DNA of 64,000 nucleotides from Candidatus Avedoeria danica (GTDB taxonomy: Bacteria; Chloroflexota; Anaerolineae; Epilineales; Epilineaceae), in contig JADJCV010000004.1 in NCBI GenBank assembly GCA_016703025.1, positions 2,173,501-2,237,500 of the forward strand, read 5' to 3'. Positions within the stretch are counted from its first letter, which is position 1, and every line of letters begins with the position of its first letter. Under the pieces are notes generated by a model. That model was not told the origin of the DNA. It ran no database searches and saw only the letters and a list, made by a program, of their open reading frames with translations. The position numbers and the translations under genes are program-made. Positions 24,364 to 32,710 of the stretch are shown one piece after another.

Positions 24364-25170
24364 TCACACCGGTGGCCACGGGATGTGGCGGACGTTGGGG
24401 TCGGGCTCGGGCAGGCGCCCGGCCTTGAGGAGCGCCTTGGCGCGGTGGACTGTCGCCCCGACCTCCTCCGCCGTCAGCAGACCGAGCATCGTCCGCCGTA
24501 GGTCGCTGTGCCGGTCGGCCAACGCGGCGGCCACGCGCTGCACGTCGTCCGCGACGCCGCCGGGCAGGCGGTCGCCCGCCGCGTCCCAGATGACCGTCCG
24601 CAGCTTCGGCGCAACGTGGAAGGTCAGCCCGTGGTCGATCGCCCACAACCGCCCGGTCGGGTCGATGAGGACGTGGCCGCTCTTGCGGTCGGCATTGTTC
24701 GCGATGACGTCGAACACCGCCAGGCGGCAGACCGCCGCCCGGTCCGGATCCGGCAGGGCGAGGAAGTGCAGCGCCGGGTCGTGCGGGATGAAGAGTTGGA
24801 CCATGCCGCCGCCCAACGGACCGCGCCGCAGCACCGTCGGCGGCGCGAGCGACCAGCCGAGCGCCTCGGACAGGACGAACGCCGCCAGCTCGCGCCGCGC
24901 CAGCGTCCCGCCCGGGAAGTCCCACAGCGGCTGCTCCCCCCGGCGCGGCTTGTAGACCACGTGCAGCGACGGTCCGTCCTCCGCGCCATCGAGGCACGCG
25001 AGGAACGTGTCGTTCGAACCATGTACGAACTGCCCTTCGATCCGCACTTCGCCCTCGGTCAACCGCACCAGCGCCTCCGCCGCCGTCAACCAGATGACGC
25101 GCTCCGCTGGCAGCGAACGCGAAACGTCCGCATCGCCGGGGTGGGCGGGCACTTGGACGGCTGTGGTCAT
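24364..25170 (-). CDS. SCO1664-family protein (PI3/4-kinase-like)
   Basis: A 268-aa member of the SCO1664 family, distantly related to phosphatidylinositol 3/4-kinases. Kinase-like marks are VVYKPRRGEQPLWDFPGG (lysine), RELAAFVLSEALGW, and FDVIANNADRKSGHVLIDP with LWAIDHGLTFH (catalytic and metal Asp). Activity is unproved for the family. In Actinobacteria it occurs with the DUF3090 and MSMEG_4193 families; the same three genes are together here. Gaps are 86 bp to the DUF3090 gene and 7 bp to arfB. Confidence 0.88.
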   Translation of the reverse strand: MTTAVQVPAHPGDADVSRSLPAERVIWLTAAEALVRLTEGEVRIEGQFVHGSNDTFLACLDGAEDGPSLHVVYKPRRGEQPLWDFPGGTLARRELAAFVLSEALGWSLAPPTVLRRGPLGGGMVQLFIPHDPALHFLALPDPDRAAVCRLAVFDVIANNADRKSGHVLIDPTGRLWAIDHGLTFHVAPKLRTVIWDAAGDRLPGGVADDVQRVAAALADRHSDLRRTMLGLLTAEEVGATVHRAKALLKAGRLPEPDPNVRHIPWPPV

Positions 25171-25256
25171 CGGTGGGTGAGGAACGATCGTGCGCTCGGG
25201 TGGCGTTCGCACGCGTCGCGCGCTGGCGGGCGATGCATGGCACGTCGCCCTTGGCG

Positions 25257-25802
25257 TCAGGATTCCGGGACTTCGGGCGGCGGCGCCGGCTTGCCGTTCT
25301 TGCGTGGGCAGAAATGGCCGGCCTCGTCGACCGGCTCGCCGCACAGGGGGCACGTCGGGCGACCCTGGCGCGCCACTTCGATCGCCTGCTGGGCCAGTGC
25401 CGCCATCTGGGCGTAGCTGGCCGTGAAGCGGGCGCGCTGGCCGCTCTCGTCGTCGTCCTCGCCGCTCTCTTCGGCGATCAAGACGACCAACGACCGGTCC
25501 TCGTCGACGCCGATCCCCATCTGACTGACGCGAAAGGCGGCATCGATCGGCAGCAGCAGGCCCATGTTGCCGTGCACCGGCTCGACTTCCTCTGCGGGCA
25601 GCACGCCCGACTCCTGGAGCCGGGCGAACAGCTGCTCGATGCCGGCCGCCAGCGCCAGCGCCTGCTCCTTCTCGATCAACAGCGAGACGACATCGCTCTG
25701 CTGCGCGGCCTGCAGAAAGAACGTCCGATCCCCCGGCTGGCCCACCGCGCCGATCGTGAGGAACGACACCGGATCGAGATCGAACGTGAACGAACGCGCC
25801 AT
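25257..25802 (-). CDS. DUF3090 family protein
   Basis: 181 aa. The N-terminal FDLDPVSFLTIGAVGQPGDRTFFLQA opening and the VGQMGIGVDEDR-like VSQMGIGVDEDRSLVVLIAEE centre match DUF3090 (TIGR03847). The C terminus has a probable zinc knuckle, CPLCGEPVDEAGHFCPRKNG, with three Cys and a nearby His. Molecular role unknown. It is 4 bp after the phosphomutase gene, so the two are probably translated from one message. Confidence 0.9.
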   Translation of the reverse strand: MARSFTFDLDPVSFLTIGAVGQPGDRTFFLQAAQQSDVVSLLIEKEQALALAAGIEQLFARLQESGVLPAEEVEPVHGNMGLLLPIDAAFRVSQMGIGVDEDRSLVVLIAEESGEDDDESGQRARFTASYAQMAALAQQAIEVARQGRPTCPLCGEPVDEAGHFCPRKNGKPAPPPEVPES

Positions 25803-25806
25803 CGCG

Positions 25807-26457
25807 CTACTCCTCCTCGCCGTCCGCGCGCGCCGCCGGCTCGGCCGGCTTGGGTGGCGGCGGGATGCGGCCGACATCGTTGACGAGAACCACCGAAGCG
25901 CCTTCCGGCGCGAACTGGAGGATCGACACGCTGGCGGTGCTGATCGTGATCCGCTGGAAGTGGTCGAAGTGCACGCCCGCGAAGTGCGCCACGATCGCCT
26001 TGATCACGTCGGCGTGCGAGACGATCGCCACGGTCTCGCCACCGTGCGCGGCGCACACGTCCTCGACCGCCGCCAGCGCCCGCGCCTGGGCGTCGCGCAA
26101 ACGCTCGCCGCCCGGGAACCGCATGGCGCTCGGCTGGGCGATCACCGTCCGCCAGAGCGGGTCTTTGCGCAGATCGGCCAGCTTGCAGCCCGTCCAGTGC
26201 CCGAAATCCACCTCGCCGACACCCGGCAGCAGCCGCACATCGAGGTCGCGCGGCCGCGCCACGTAGCCGGCCGTCTCGCGCGTGCGGTCCAGCGGGCTGG
26301 CGTAGACCGCGCTGATCGGCGTATCCGTCAGCCGCGCCGCGAGCGCCGAAGCCTCGGCGCGGCCGGCGGCGTTCAGCGGGATGCCGGGCGTCAGGCCGGC
26401 GAGGCGATCGCCGACCCAATCCGTCTGGCCATGGCGGATGAGCAATAGCTGGGTCAT
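25807..26457 (-). CDS. MSMEG_4193-family histidine phosphatase/phosphomutase
   Basis: 216 aa of the phosphoglycerate mutase-like superfamily. LLLIRHGQTDWV carries the phospho-accepting His (RHG), SPLDRTRETA the second Arg, GEVDFGHWTG the acidic residue and IVSHADVIKAIVAHF the second catalytic His. The C terminus adds a Pro-rich acidic tail (PPPPKPAEPAARADGEEE). It heads a four-gene run (phosphomutase, DUF3090, SCO1664, arfB) and is divergent from the primary sigma factor gene. True substrate unknown. Confidence 0.9.
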   Translation of the reverse strand: MTQLLLIRHGQTDWVGDRLAGLTPGIPLNAAGRAEASALAARLTDTPISAVYASPLDRTRETAGYVARPRDLDVRLLPGVGEVDFGHWTGCKLADLRKDPLWRTVIAQPSAMRFPGGERLRDAQARALAAVEDVCAAHGGETVAIVSHADVIKAIVAHFAGVHFDHFQRITISTASVSILQFAPEGASVVLVNDVGRIPPPPKPAEPAARADGEEE

Positions 26458-26494
26458 GGTCGCTGCTCGTGCGGGCCGGCGGGCGGGCGGCGGC

Positions 26495-26503
26495 CGAGTA
26501 TAG
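26495..26503 (-). promoter_or_regulatory. -10 element TATACT for the phosphomutase run
   Basis: The minus strand reads TGC then TATACT at 26498-26503 (TGN just upstream), an extended -10 arrangement. No matching -35 is seen. The leader would be about 35 nt. Confidence 0.4.
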
Positions 26504-26510
26504 CATGTGT

Positions 26511-26538
26511 TTGACTCCCCCCTGCCGGACGCTACACT
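26511..26538 (+). promoter_or_regulatory. Promoter TTGACT-N16-TACACT of the sigma gene
   Basis: TTGACT (26511-26516) and TACACT (26533-26538) are spaced 16 bp, close to the housekeeping consensus. The start would be near 26545, about 80 nt before the coding region, which rules out the earlier in-frame GTG at 26507. Confidence 0.7.
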
Positions 26539-26623
26539 TGCCCTACCCGTCCGGGCGGCCCGTGACGAACCGTGGTTGCGCGCCGGCCCGTCCGCCGCCC
26601 CTTCTGTCTGGATCACCGCTCCG

Positions 26624-27850
26624 ATGCCGATGCCGTTCGATGATGCGCTGGCCGCCCTCAAGCAGGTCGAGCAGAAAAAGGACGATCTCGACGACGCGGC
26701 CCTCGAATCGGAACTCGATTCGGAAGCCGTGGCGGAGGACGATTCGGCGCCGGACGGCGACGCGCTCGCTGGCCTGGCGGACGACCTCGACGACGTCGAT
26801 CCGATCCTCGCCCTCGGCGACGACGAGCCGCCGCTCGAAGTGTTGGCCGAGCTCGAGGACTTGGATCTTGCGTCCTTGGCCGAACTCGACCCCTTCCTCT
26901 CGGGCCGCGGCATTCGATCGACGCCGCTCGACCTCTCGTTCAGCGACGGCGACGATGCCGTCAGCCTCTACCTGCGCGAGATCGGCTCGATCCCGCTCCT
27001 GACCGCCGATGACGAGAAGAGCCTCGCCCAGGCCTACCAGGCCGGCCGAAAGGCTGCCGAGGACCTCGTCGCGCTGCGGGCCGAAGGCAAGACGGACGCG
27101 GTGTTGCAGGCCGCCGTCAAGAAGGGGCTCGATGCGCGCGAGCGGTTGATCCAGGCGAACAGCCGACTCGTCGTCCACATCGCCAAGAAGTACAACAACA
27201 ACGACGTGCCGCTGCTCGACCTCATCCAGGAGGGCAACGTCGGCCTGATTCGCGCCGTCGAGAAGTTCGACTGGACGCGCGGCTTCAAGTTCAGCACGTA
27301 CGCCACGTGGTGGATCCGCCAGGCCATCACGCGCGCACTGGCCGACCAGGCCCGCACGATCCGCGTGCCCGTCCACATGAGCGAGCAGATCGCCAAGTAC
27401 ATGGCCATCTTCCGCCGCCTCGAACAGGAGCAGGGCCGCGCCCCGTCGTTGGCCGAGGTGGCGACCGAGATGGGCGTCAGCGTGAAGCGCGTCGAGCACA
27501 TTCGCGAGATCGCCCAGCGGCCGCTCAGCCTGGAGAAGAAGGTCGGCGACGAGGCGGACAGCGAGCTCGGTGAGTTCCTGGCCGACGACGACTCGCCGGA
27601 CCCGACCGAGCAAGCCGGCCGCGAGATGCTGCGCGAGGAGATCGAGCTGATCCTGGACGACCTCCTGCCCCGCGAGGCCGAGGTCCTCCAGCTCCGCTAC
27701 GGCCTGATCGACGGCAAGCAGCACACGCTCGAAGAGGTCGGCGAACGCTTCGGCGTGACGCGCGAGCGGATCCGCCAGATCGAGACGAAAGCGATCCGGC
27801 GGCTGCGGCATCCGACGCGGTCAAAGAAGCTGCGCGATTTCCTGCGGTAG
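26624..27850 (+). CDS. rpoD: Primary (RpoD/SigA-type) sigma factor
   Basis: 408 aa. An acidic N terminus (residues 10-100, Asp/Glu-rich region 1.1-like) leads to region 1.2 DAVSLYLREIGSIPLLTADDE. Region 2 is RLVVHIAKKYNNNDVPLLDL with IQEGNVGLIRAVEKFDWTRG and FKFSTYATWWIRQAITRAL; then IRVPVHMSEQIAKYM (region 3) and LEEVGERFGVTRERIRQIE with a basic tail LRHPTRSKKLRDFLR (region 4). This is the housekeeping class, reading -35/-10 promoters like those marked here. Start is ATG 26624 or 26630; neither has a clear ribosome site. Its TAG stop is the first part of a GTAGGGGC palindrome. Confidence 0.92.
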   Translation: MPMPFDDALAALKQVEQKKDDLDDAALESELDSEAVAEDDSAPDGDALAGLADDLDDVDPILALGDDEPPLEVLAELEDLDLASLAELDPFLSGRGIRSTPLDLSFSDGDDAVSLYLREIGSIPLLTADDEKSLAQAYQAGRKAAEDLVALRAEGKTDAVLQAAVKKGLDARERLIQANSRLVVHIAKKYNNNDVPLLDLIQEGNVGLIRAVEKFDWTRGFKFSTYATWWIRQAITRALADQARTIRVPVHMSEQIAKYMAIFRRLEQEQGRAPSLAEVATEMGVSVKRVEHIREIAQRPLSLEKKVGDEADSELGEFLADDDSPDPTEQAGREMLREEIELILDDLLPREAEVLQLRYGLIDGKQHTLEEVGERFGVTRERIRQIETKAIRRLRHPTRSKKLRDFLR

Positions 27851-27874
27851 GGGCACGGCATGTCGCGCCCCTAC
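27847..27874. repeat. GTAGGGGC palindrome at the sigma gene stop
   Basis: GGGCACGGCATGTCGCGCCC (27851-27870), an imperfect 10+10 palindrome followed by CTAC. The TAG of its leading GTAGGGGC is the stop codon. Could also act as a transcription or RNA-end signal. Confidence 0.75.
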
Positions 27875-27919
27875 CCACCGGTGTCGGTCAAGCCGGGGTG
27901 GCGCCGTTAACGCGGGTGC

Positions 27920-28789
27920 TTACGGCGCCGTACCATACCCATAGAACCCCCGCCCGCTCTTCCGCCCCAGCCACCCCGCCGCCACCATCTGCCGCAGCCG
28001 CGGCGGCGCGGCGTAGCGCGGGTCCTTCGTCTCGTCGTACATCGCGTCGGCGATGAAAAGCATCGTGTCCAGCCCCACGAAGTCCATCAGCGTGAACGGG
28101 CCCATCGGGTGGCTCATCCCGAGCTTCATCGCGGTGTCGAAGTCTTGAATCGTCGCCACGCCGTCGTCCAAGGCGCGGATCGCGTCGAGGCCGTACGGGA
28201 TGAACAGGCGGTTGACGATGAAGCCGGGCGCGTCCTTCTGGCATAGGACGAGCGTCTTGCCGAGCCGCTCGCCCAGCGCGCACGCCGCCTGATACGTCGC
28301 GTCGCTCGTTTGCAGGCCGCGGACGAGCTCGAGCAGCGGCATGACGGGCACCGGGTTGAAGAAGTGCGTGCCGATCACGCGGTCGGCGCGCGACGTGGCG
28401 GCGGCAATCTTCGTGATGCTGATCGATGACGTGTTGCTCGACAACACGGTGTCCGGTCCGACGAGGCCGTCCAGCTCACGGAACGTCGCCTGCTTGATCG
28501 CCAGGTCCTCGACCGCCGCCTCGATCACCCAGTCGCAGTCCGCCAGATCGGCCAGCTCCGTCGTGCCCCGCACCCGGTCCAACGCCGCTGCGTGCTCGTC
28601 AGCCGTGAGCTTGCCGCGCTCGAGCCCCTTGTCCAGCGATGTCCGCAGCCGCCCGAGCCCGCCGTGCAGCGCGGGCTGCGACACCTCGCGCACCACCACG
28701 TTCAGTCCGCTGCGCACGCAGACCTCGACGATCCCCGAACCCATCAGGCCACAGCCGACGACGCCGATCGTGTGGAGTTCGGTGGTCAT
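27920..28789 (-). CDS. 3-hydroxyacyl-CoA (3-hydroxybutyryl-CoA) dehydrogenase
   Basis: A 289-aa NAD(P)-dependent dehydrogenase. The N-terminal Rossmann motif is GVVGCGLMGSGIVEV; SSNTSSISI, GTHFFNPVPVMPLLELV (catalytic His) and KDAPGFIVNRLFIPY are the family signatures; MSHPMGPFTLMDFVGLD and GRKSGRGFYGY close the C-terminal helical domain. It would interconvert acetoacetyl-CoA and 3-hydroxybutyryl-CoA in fatty-acid or butanoate metabolism. ATG 28789 has AGGAG 8 nt upstream. A TTGACC-N16-TACCAT promoter lies about 75 nt upstream. Confidence 0.93.
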   Translation of the reverse strand: MTTELHTIGVVGCGLMGSGIVEVCVRSGLNVVVREVSQPALHGGLGRLRTSLDKGLERGKLTADEHAAALDRVRGTTELADLADCDWVIEAAVEDLAIKQATFRELDGLVGPDTVLSSNTSSISITKIAAATSRADRVIGTHFFNPVPVMPLLELVRGLQTSDATYQAACALGERLGKTLVLCQKDAPGFIVNRLFIPYGLDAIRALDDGVATIQDFDTAMKLGMSHPMGPFTLMDFVGLDTMLFIADAMYDETKDPRYAAPPRLRQMVAAGWLGRKSGRGFYGYGTAP

Positions 28790-28864
28790 CGCAGGCACTC
28801 CTGTTTGTTGCGCGACATCGGTCTTGAGCGACGCGGGTCGCGGGCAGAACGAATCGAGTCCGTC

Positions 28865-28892
28865 ATGGTAGGTCGGACGATCACGCGGTCAA
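28865..28892 (-). promoter_or_regulatory. Promoter TTGACC-N16-TACCAT
   Basis: On the minus strand TTGACC (28887-28892) and TACCAT (28865-28870) with 16 bp between; it points to the dehydrogenase gene with a leader of about 70 nt. Confidence 0.6.
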
Positions 28893-29014
28893 GGGATGTC
28901 ACATCGCACACGCTGCCGCCGTATGAGTCCCCGTGACGTGAGGATCCCTCGCGTCCGCATTGGCTTGGCGGTGCGGCCGACCCGGTCGCACGCATTTGTA
29001 AGGAAGGAAACGCC

Positions 29015-30031
29015 ATGAACACGCGATTTGAGTCCACCGGGCGCTTGCGCCCCCATCGTTGGCAGCCGATCTCGTTGTTTGTCGCGCTCGGCATCGCCGT
29101 CGCCGGCATCGCCGTTCCGGGCCGCGCCGCGGCGCAGGACGCCCTCGGCGGCGGCGCGACGGCCGACGTCTCGCTCGTCGACGCAGCCATACCTGCTCAG
29201 GCGCAGGCGCCCGTGCCGTTCGTCGGCACCCTGACGACCGTGCCGGCGGATGCCGCCGCACCCGCCGGCCAGCTTCTGACCGGCGCCTTCGGCGACATCG
29301 CCGACCTCGTCGACGCGGGCGTCGAAGCGCTGCCGGCGGGCAGCGCGGCCGCGCTGGGCAACGAGGGCGCGACCGCGGACGGCACCGCCGCCGCGTACAC
29401 CCCGTACGTCGAGCACGCCTGGACGACGGACCGCTACGGCCGGCCGCAGACGCGGTTCAGCCAGGGCGACAGCCTGCGGTTCTACTTCACGGCGGTGAAC
29501 CCGGCCCGGAACTGGCAGTCGGCCTACCTGCGACTCGCCGCCCGGATGGACATCGTCTGCATCACGACGCCGTGCCTCGCGCCGGAGACGGTGCTCCTGC
29601 AGGGCCACAAGTGGTTCCCACCCGGCCGCGCGACGTACTACCTGCCGGTGCGCATCGAGCGCGATGACACGGTCGGCAACTGGCGCTTCGAGGCGACCGT
29701 CGGCCAGACGCTGGCCATGGCGCGCTTCGAGATCGCCCAGGGCGACGGCGGCACGCCGGGCCAGAACGGCGTGATCGTCTACAGCGGGGCCGAGTACTCG
29801 GGCCAGGCGATCGTCGTCGGCGCCGGCAACTGGCAGCTGCCGACCGGCTTCCGGCCGCAGTCCGTGCGCTTCAGCGGCGCCTACGCCTACGGCTGGCGCG
29901 TCGACCTCTACAACACGATCTGCCCATTCGTCCCGCCGTGCACGTACCACTACGTGGCCACGTACGGCAGCGACCAGATCGACCTCGGCGAGGTCGGGAC
30001 GGGGCCGTACCGGTTGAGCGTGCATCGGTAA
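29015..30031 (+). CDS. Secreted protein with possible crystallin-like C terminus, unknown function
   Basis: 338 aa, with a ribosome site (AAGGAAGG) and a clear signal peptide (helix SLFVALGIAVAGIAV, cleavage near GRAAAQ). Residues about 40-125 are low-complexity; about 128-235 form a beta-rich domain (WTTDRYGRPQTRFSQGDSLR, YLRLAARMD, two Cys in VCITTPCLA). The last 85 residues, from GVIVYSGAEYSGQAIVVGAG to IDLGEVGTGPYRLSV, resemble a beta/gamma-crystallin-type repeat; this is tentative. I do not recognise the whole protein. It stands alone. Confidence 0.7.
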   Translation: MNTRFESTGRLRPHRWQPISLFVALGIAVAGIAVPGRAAAQDALGGGATADVSLVDAAIPAQAQAPVPFVGTLTTVPADAAAPAGQLLTGAFGDIADLVDAGVEALPAGSAAALGNEGATADGTAAAYTPYVEHAWTTDRYGRPQTRFSQGDSLRFYFTAVNPARNWQSAYLRLAARMDIVCITTPCLAPETVLLQGHKWFPPGRATYYLPVRIERDDTVGNWRFEATVGQTLAMARFEIAQGDGGTPGQNGVIVYSGAEYSGQAIVVGAGNWQLPTGFRPQSVRFSGAYAYGWRVDLYNTICPFVPPCTYHYVATYGSDQIDLGEVGTGPYRLSVHR

Positions 30032-30139
30032 GCGAACGATGACGCGGGTGATGATGCCCGTGAACGCCAGTGGGGGCGGGCCTTCGGGTCCGCCCCCGCT
30101 GTCGTTGGAGCCCCATTGCGTCAGGGCAACGGATCTGCG

Positions 30140-31453
30140 TCAGGGCAACGGATACCCGCCCGCCATCTCCTCCACCGCCCCGCGAATCCGCCCGATCGTC
30201 GCCTCGTCTTCCGGCCCGTCGAGCGCCTCGTCCATCCAGCGGGCGATCGTCCGCATGTCGTCGGGCGTCATGCCCCGCGTCGTGACGGCCGGCGTGCCGA
30301 GGCGCAGGCCGCTCGTCGTGAACGGGCCCTCGGGGTCGAACGGGATCGTGTTCTTGTTCGTCGTGATGGCGGCACGGTCGAGGCGCGCCTCGGCCGCCTT
30401 GCCGGTCAGGCCCTTCGGCCGCAGGTCGACCAGGACGATGTGGTTGTCCGTGCCGCCCGAGACGATGCGAAAGCCGCGCCCGGCCAGCGCGTCGGCCAGC
30501 GCGCGCGCATTGGCGATGATCGCCGCCTGGTAGGCCGCGAACCCCGGCTGCGCCGCCTCGTGCAGCGCGACCGCCTTGCCGGCGATCACGTGCTCCAGCG
30601 GACCACCCTGCAGGTGCGGGAAGACGGCCTTGTCCACCGCCTTGGCATGCTCCGCCTTGCACAGGATCAACCCGCCGCGCGGCCCGCGCAGCGTCTTGTG
30701 CGTCGTCGTCGTGACGACGTCCGCCGTCGGAACGGGGTCCGGGTGGAGCCGGGCGGCCACGAGGCCGGCGATGTGGGCCATGTCCACGAGCAGCTTCGCC
30801 CCGACCTCGGCCGCGATTTCGGCCATGAACGGGAAGTCGATCGCCCGCGGGTAGGCCGTCGCGCCCCCGACGATCAGCGCCGGGCGGTGCGCGCGCGCCA
30901 GCGCGGCGAAGGCGTCGTGGTCGATCCGCTCCGTCGCCGCATCGACGCCGTACGCGACGACCTTGTAGTCCGTGCCGCTGAAGTTCACGGGGCTGCCGTG
31001 CGTCAGGTGGCCGCCCTGGTCGAGGCGCATCGCCATGATGAGGTCGCCCGGCCGGATGAGCGCCCGGTAGGCCGCCATGTTCGCCTGCGATCCGGCGTGC
31101 GGCTGCACGTTGGCGTGCTCGGCGCCGAAGAGCGCCTTGGCCCGCTCGCGCGCCAGGTCCTCGACGACGTCGACGACGGCGCAGCCGCCGTAGTACCGCT
31201 TGCCCGGCAGCCCCTCGGCGTACTTGTTCGTCAGGACCGAGCCGACGGCCTCGCGGACCGCCCGGCTCGTGAAGTTCTCAGAGGCGATCAGCTCGATGCC
31301 CGTCCGCTGCCGCTCGGCCTCTTGGGCGATGAGGTCGGCGATCGCGGGATCGACATCGGCGAGCGCGCGCTGCAAGGACGCGCCGACCGTCGGCGCCACG
31401 CCGTCGGGGACGGGTGCGGGCGGATCGAAACGGTGCATCGGCGCTGTCGACAT
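30140..31453 (-). CDS. glyA: Serine hydroxymethyltransferase
   Basis: 437-aa PLP enzyme making glycine and 5,10-methylene-THF from serine. ELIASENFTSRAVREA, NKYAEGLPGKRYYGG, NVQPHAGSQANMAAY, LLVDMAHIAGLVAA and the PLP lysine motif TTTTHKTLRGPRGG are all present; TRGMTPDDMRTIARW is the C-terminal domain. The start at 31453 (MSTAPM) is chosen because a TACAAT -10 lies exactly 7 nt upstream; an ATG three codons earlier overlaps that element. It is divergent from rsmG. Confidence 0.95.
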   Translation of the reverse strand: MSTAPMHRFDPPAPVPDGVAPTVGASLQRALADVDPAIADLIAQEAERQRTGIELIASENFTSRAVREAVGSVLTNKYAEGLPGKRYYGGCAVVDVVEDLARERAKALFGAEHANVQPHAGSQANMAAYRALIRPGDLIMAMRLDQGGHLTHGSPVNFSGTDYKVVAYGVDAATERIDHDAFAALARAHRPALIVGGATAYPRAIDFPFMAEIAAEVGAKLLVDMAHIAGLVAARLHPDPVPTADVVTTTTHKTLRGPRGGLILCKAEHAKAVDKAVFPHLQGGPLEHVIAGKAVALHEAAQPGFAAYQAAIIANARALADALAGRGFRIVSGGTDNHIVLVDLRPKGLTGKAAEARLDRAAITTNKNTIPFDPEGPFTTSGLRLGTPAVTTRGMTPDDMRTIARWMDEALDGPEDEATIGRIRGAVEEMAGGYPLP

Positions 31454-31460
31454 GTCCCGC

Positions 31461-31470
31461 ATTGTACACT
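31461..31470. promoter_or_regulatory. Overlapping divergent -10 elements for glyA and rsmG
   Basis: One 10-bp block, ATTGTACACT, gives TACACT on the plus strand (31465-31470, 6 nt before the rsmG ATG) and TACAAT on the minus strand (31461-31466, 7 nt before the glyA ATG). Both spacings fit leaderless transcripts from one shared site; simultaneous use looks impossible. Confidence 0.6.
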
Positions 31471-31476
31471 TGGCCC

Positions 31477-32394
31477 ATGATTGAGACTCCGCTGGGTGAA
31501 GCGACCGACGAAACGACAGAGACGGCGATCGACGAGGTGGCCGTTGAGGCGCTGGGCGAGGCGAAGAACGACGCGCTCGACGTGGCGCACCATGCAGCGC
31601 TCGACGCAGGGCGCGCCATTGCGCACGACATTGCACACGACGCAGCGCTCGATGACGCGGCCGCCGAAGCACTCGACGCCACCGTCCTGCGTGACGTGGC
31701 CGCCGCCCGCGGCATCGACCTGACGGACGCGCACGTGGCGGCGTTCACCCGGCTCGCCGCCGAACTCGTCGACCACAACCGGCGCGTGAACCTCACGCGG
31801 ATCACCGCCCCGGCCGACATCGCCGTCCAGCACATCGTCGACAGCCTGATCGGCTTGCGGGCGCTGCGCGACCTCGATCCCGAGCGGCCGCTGCGGGTCG
31901 TCGATGTCGGCAGCGGGGCCGGCTTCCCGGGGCTGCCGCTGGCCGTGTTGCGCCCGAACTGGCACTTCACGCTCATCGAGGCCACCGGCAAGATCGTCGC
32001 CTGGCTCGAACACGCCGTCACCGCCCTCGGCCTGTCGAACGTGACCGCGCTGCACGTCCGCGTCGAGGACGCCGGCCGAACGCGCGAGCTGCGCGAGCGG
32101 TTCGATGTCGCGGTCGCCCGCGGCTTGGCGCCGCTGCCCGTCCTCCTCGAGTACACGCTGCCGCTCGTGGCCGTCGGCGGCCGGGTCGTGGCCTACAAGG
32201 GCGCGGACGCCGATGCCGAGGTTGCCGCCAGCGTCAACGCGCTTTCCATCCTGGGCGGCCGATCGCGGCCGCGGATCGCCTATCGGCTGCCCGGCCTCGA
32301 CCGGCCCCGGCACCTCGTCGTCGTCGACAAGCGTCGGCCGACGCCGCGGGCTTATCCGCGCAAGGCGGGGACGCCGGGGCGGACGCCGCTTTAG
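31477..32394 (+). CDS. rsmG: 16S rRNA (guanine-527-N7) methyltransferase with N-terminal extension
   Basis: 305 aa. The catalytic part starts near residue 70: LVDHNRRVNLTRITAPADI, HIVDSL, then the SAM-binding VVDVGSGAGFPGLPLAVL, LIEATGKIVAWLEH, VARGLAPLPVLLEYTLPL and VAYKGADAD. It methylates G527 of 16S rRNA; loss gives low-level streptomycin resistance in other bacteria. Family members are about 205-240 aa; the extra 65-70 residues are an Ala/Asp/His-rich low-complexity extension (ALDVAHHAALDAG, IAHDIAHDAALD) built on a loose short repeat. ATG 31477 fits the leaderless -10. Confidence 0.92.
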   Translation: MIETPLGEATDETTETAIDEVAVEALGEAKNDALDVAHHAALDAGRAIAHDIAHDAALDDAAAEALDATVLRDVAAARGIDLTDAHVAAFTRLAAELVDHNRRVNLTRITAPADIAVQHIVDSLIGLRALRDLDPERPLRVVDVGSGAGFPGLPLAVLRPNWHFTLIEATGKIVAWLEHAVTALGLSNVTALHVRVEDAGRTRELRERFDVAVARGLAPLPVLLEYTLPLVAVGGRVVAYKGADADAEVAASVNALSILGGRSRPRIAYRLPGLDRPRHLVVVDKRRPTPRAYPRKAGTPGRTPL

Positions 32395-32710
32395 GGCGGA
32401 GGGCAGCCACTGGGGCCCGCCCCAACCGGGGGATGGGGGGGGCGATCGCGACCTATCGTCACGTTTCCTTATGGGGTTACGTCACACTGCGATGTCGCGC
32501 GCACCTCATTGACACCGCTCCGGCGGGCCGTACGCTATGTGCCATACTCTGTAGACCGCTCTGTGGACCGTCCACGGCCCCGCTCGCTCGGCGCCCGATC
32601 CGGTCGTTGCGCGTCGCTTGTTCTTCACATCTTCTTCACATCTTCTTCACCTCTGGGTCGCTACGTTTACGCACTCTTCCCGTGACGCACTCTTCCCGAT
32701 AGGATCCCCC
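32395..32710. other. Intergenic region with promoter and short tandem repeats
   Basis: No gene is supported. It holds a promoter (32509-32536), an 11-bp tandem repeat TTCTTCACATC x3 (about 32620-32653) and a near-duplicate 16-bp pair GCACTCTTCCCGTGAC / GCACTCTTCCCGATAG (about 32671-32702). The T/C-rich leader stands out from the GC-rich surroundings. Confidence 0.7.
32509..32536 (+). promoter_or_regulatory. Promoter TTGACA-N16-TACGCT
   Basis: A perfect -35 TTGACA (32509-32514) and TACGCT (32531-32536), 16 bp apart, about 170 nt before the FG-GAP lipoprotein ATG. A second possible -10 (TAGGAT, 32700-32705) lies 5 nt before the ATG. Confidence 0.55.
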
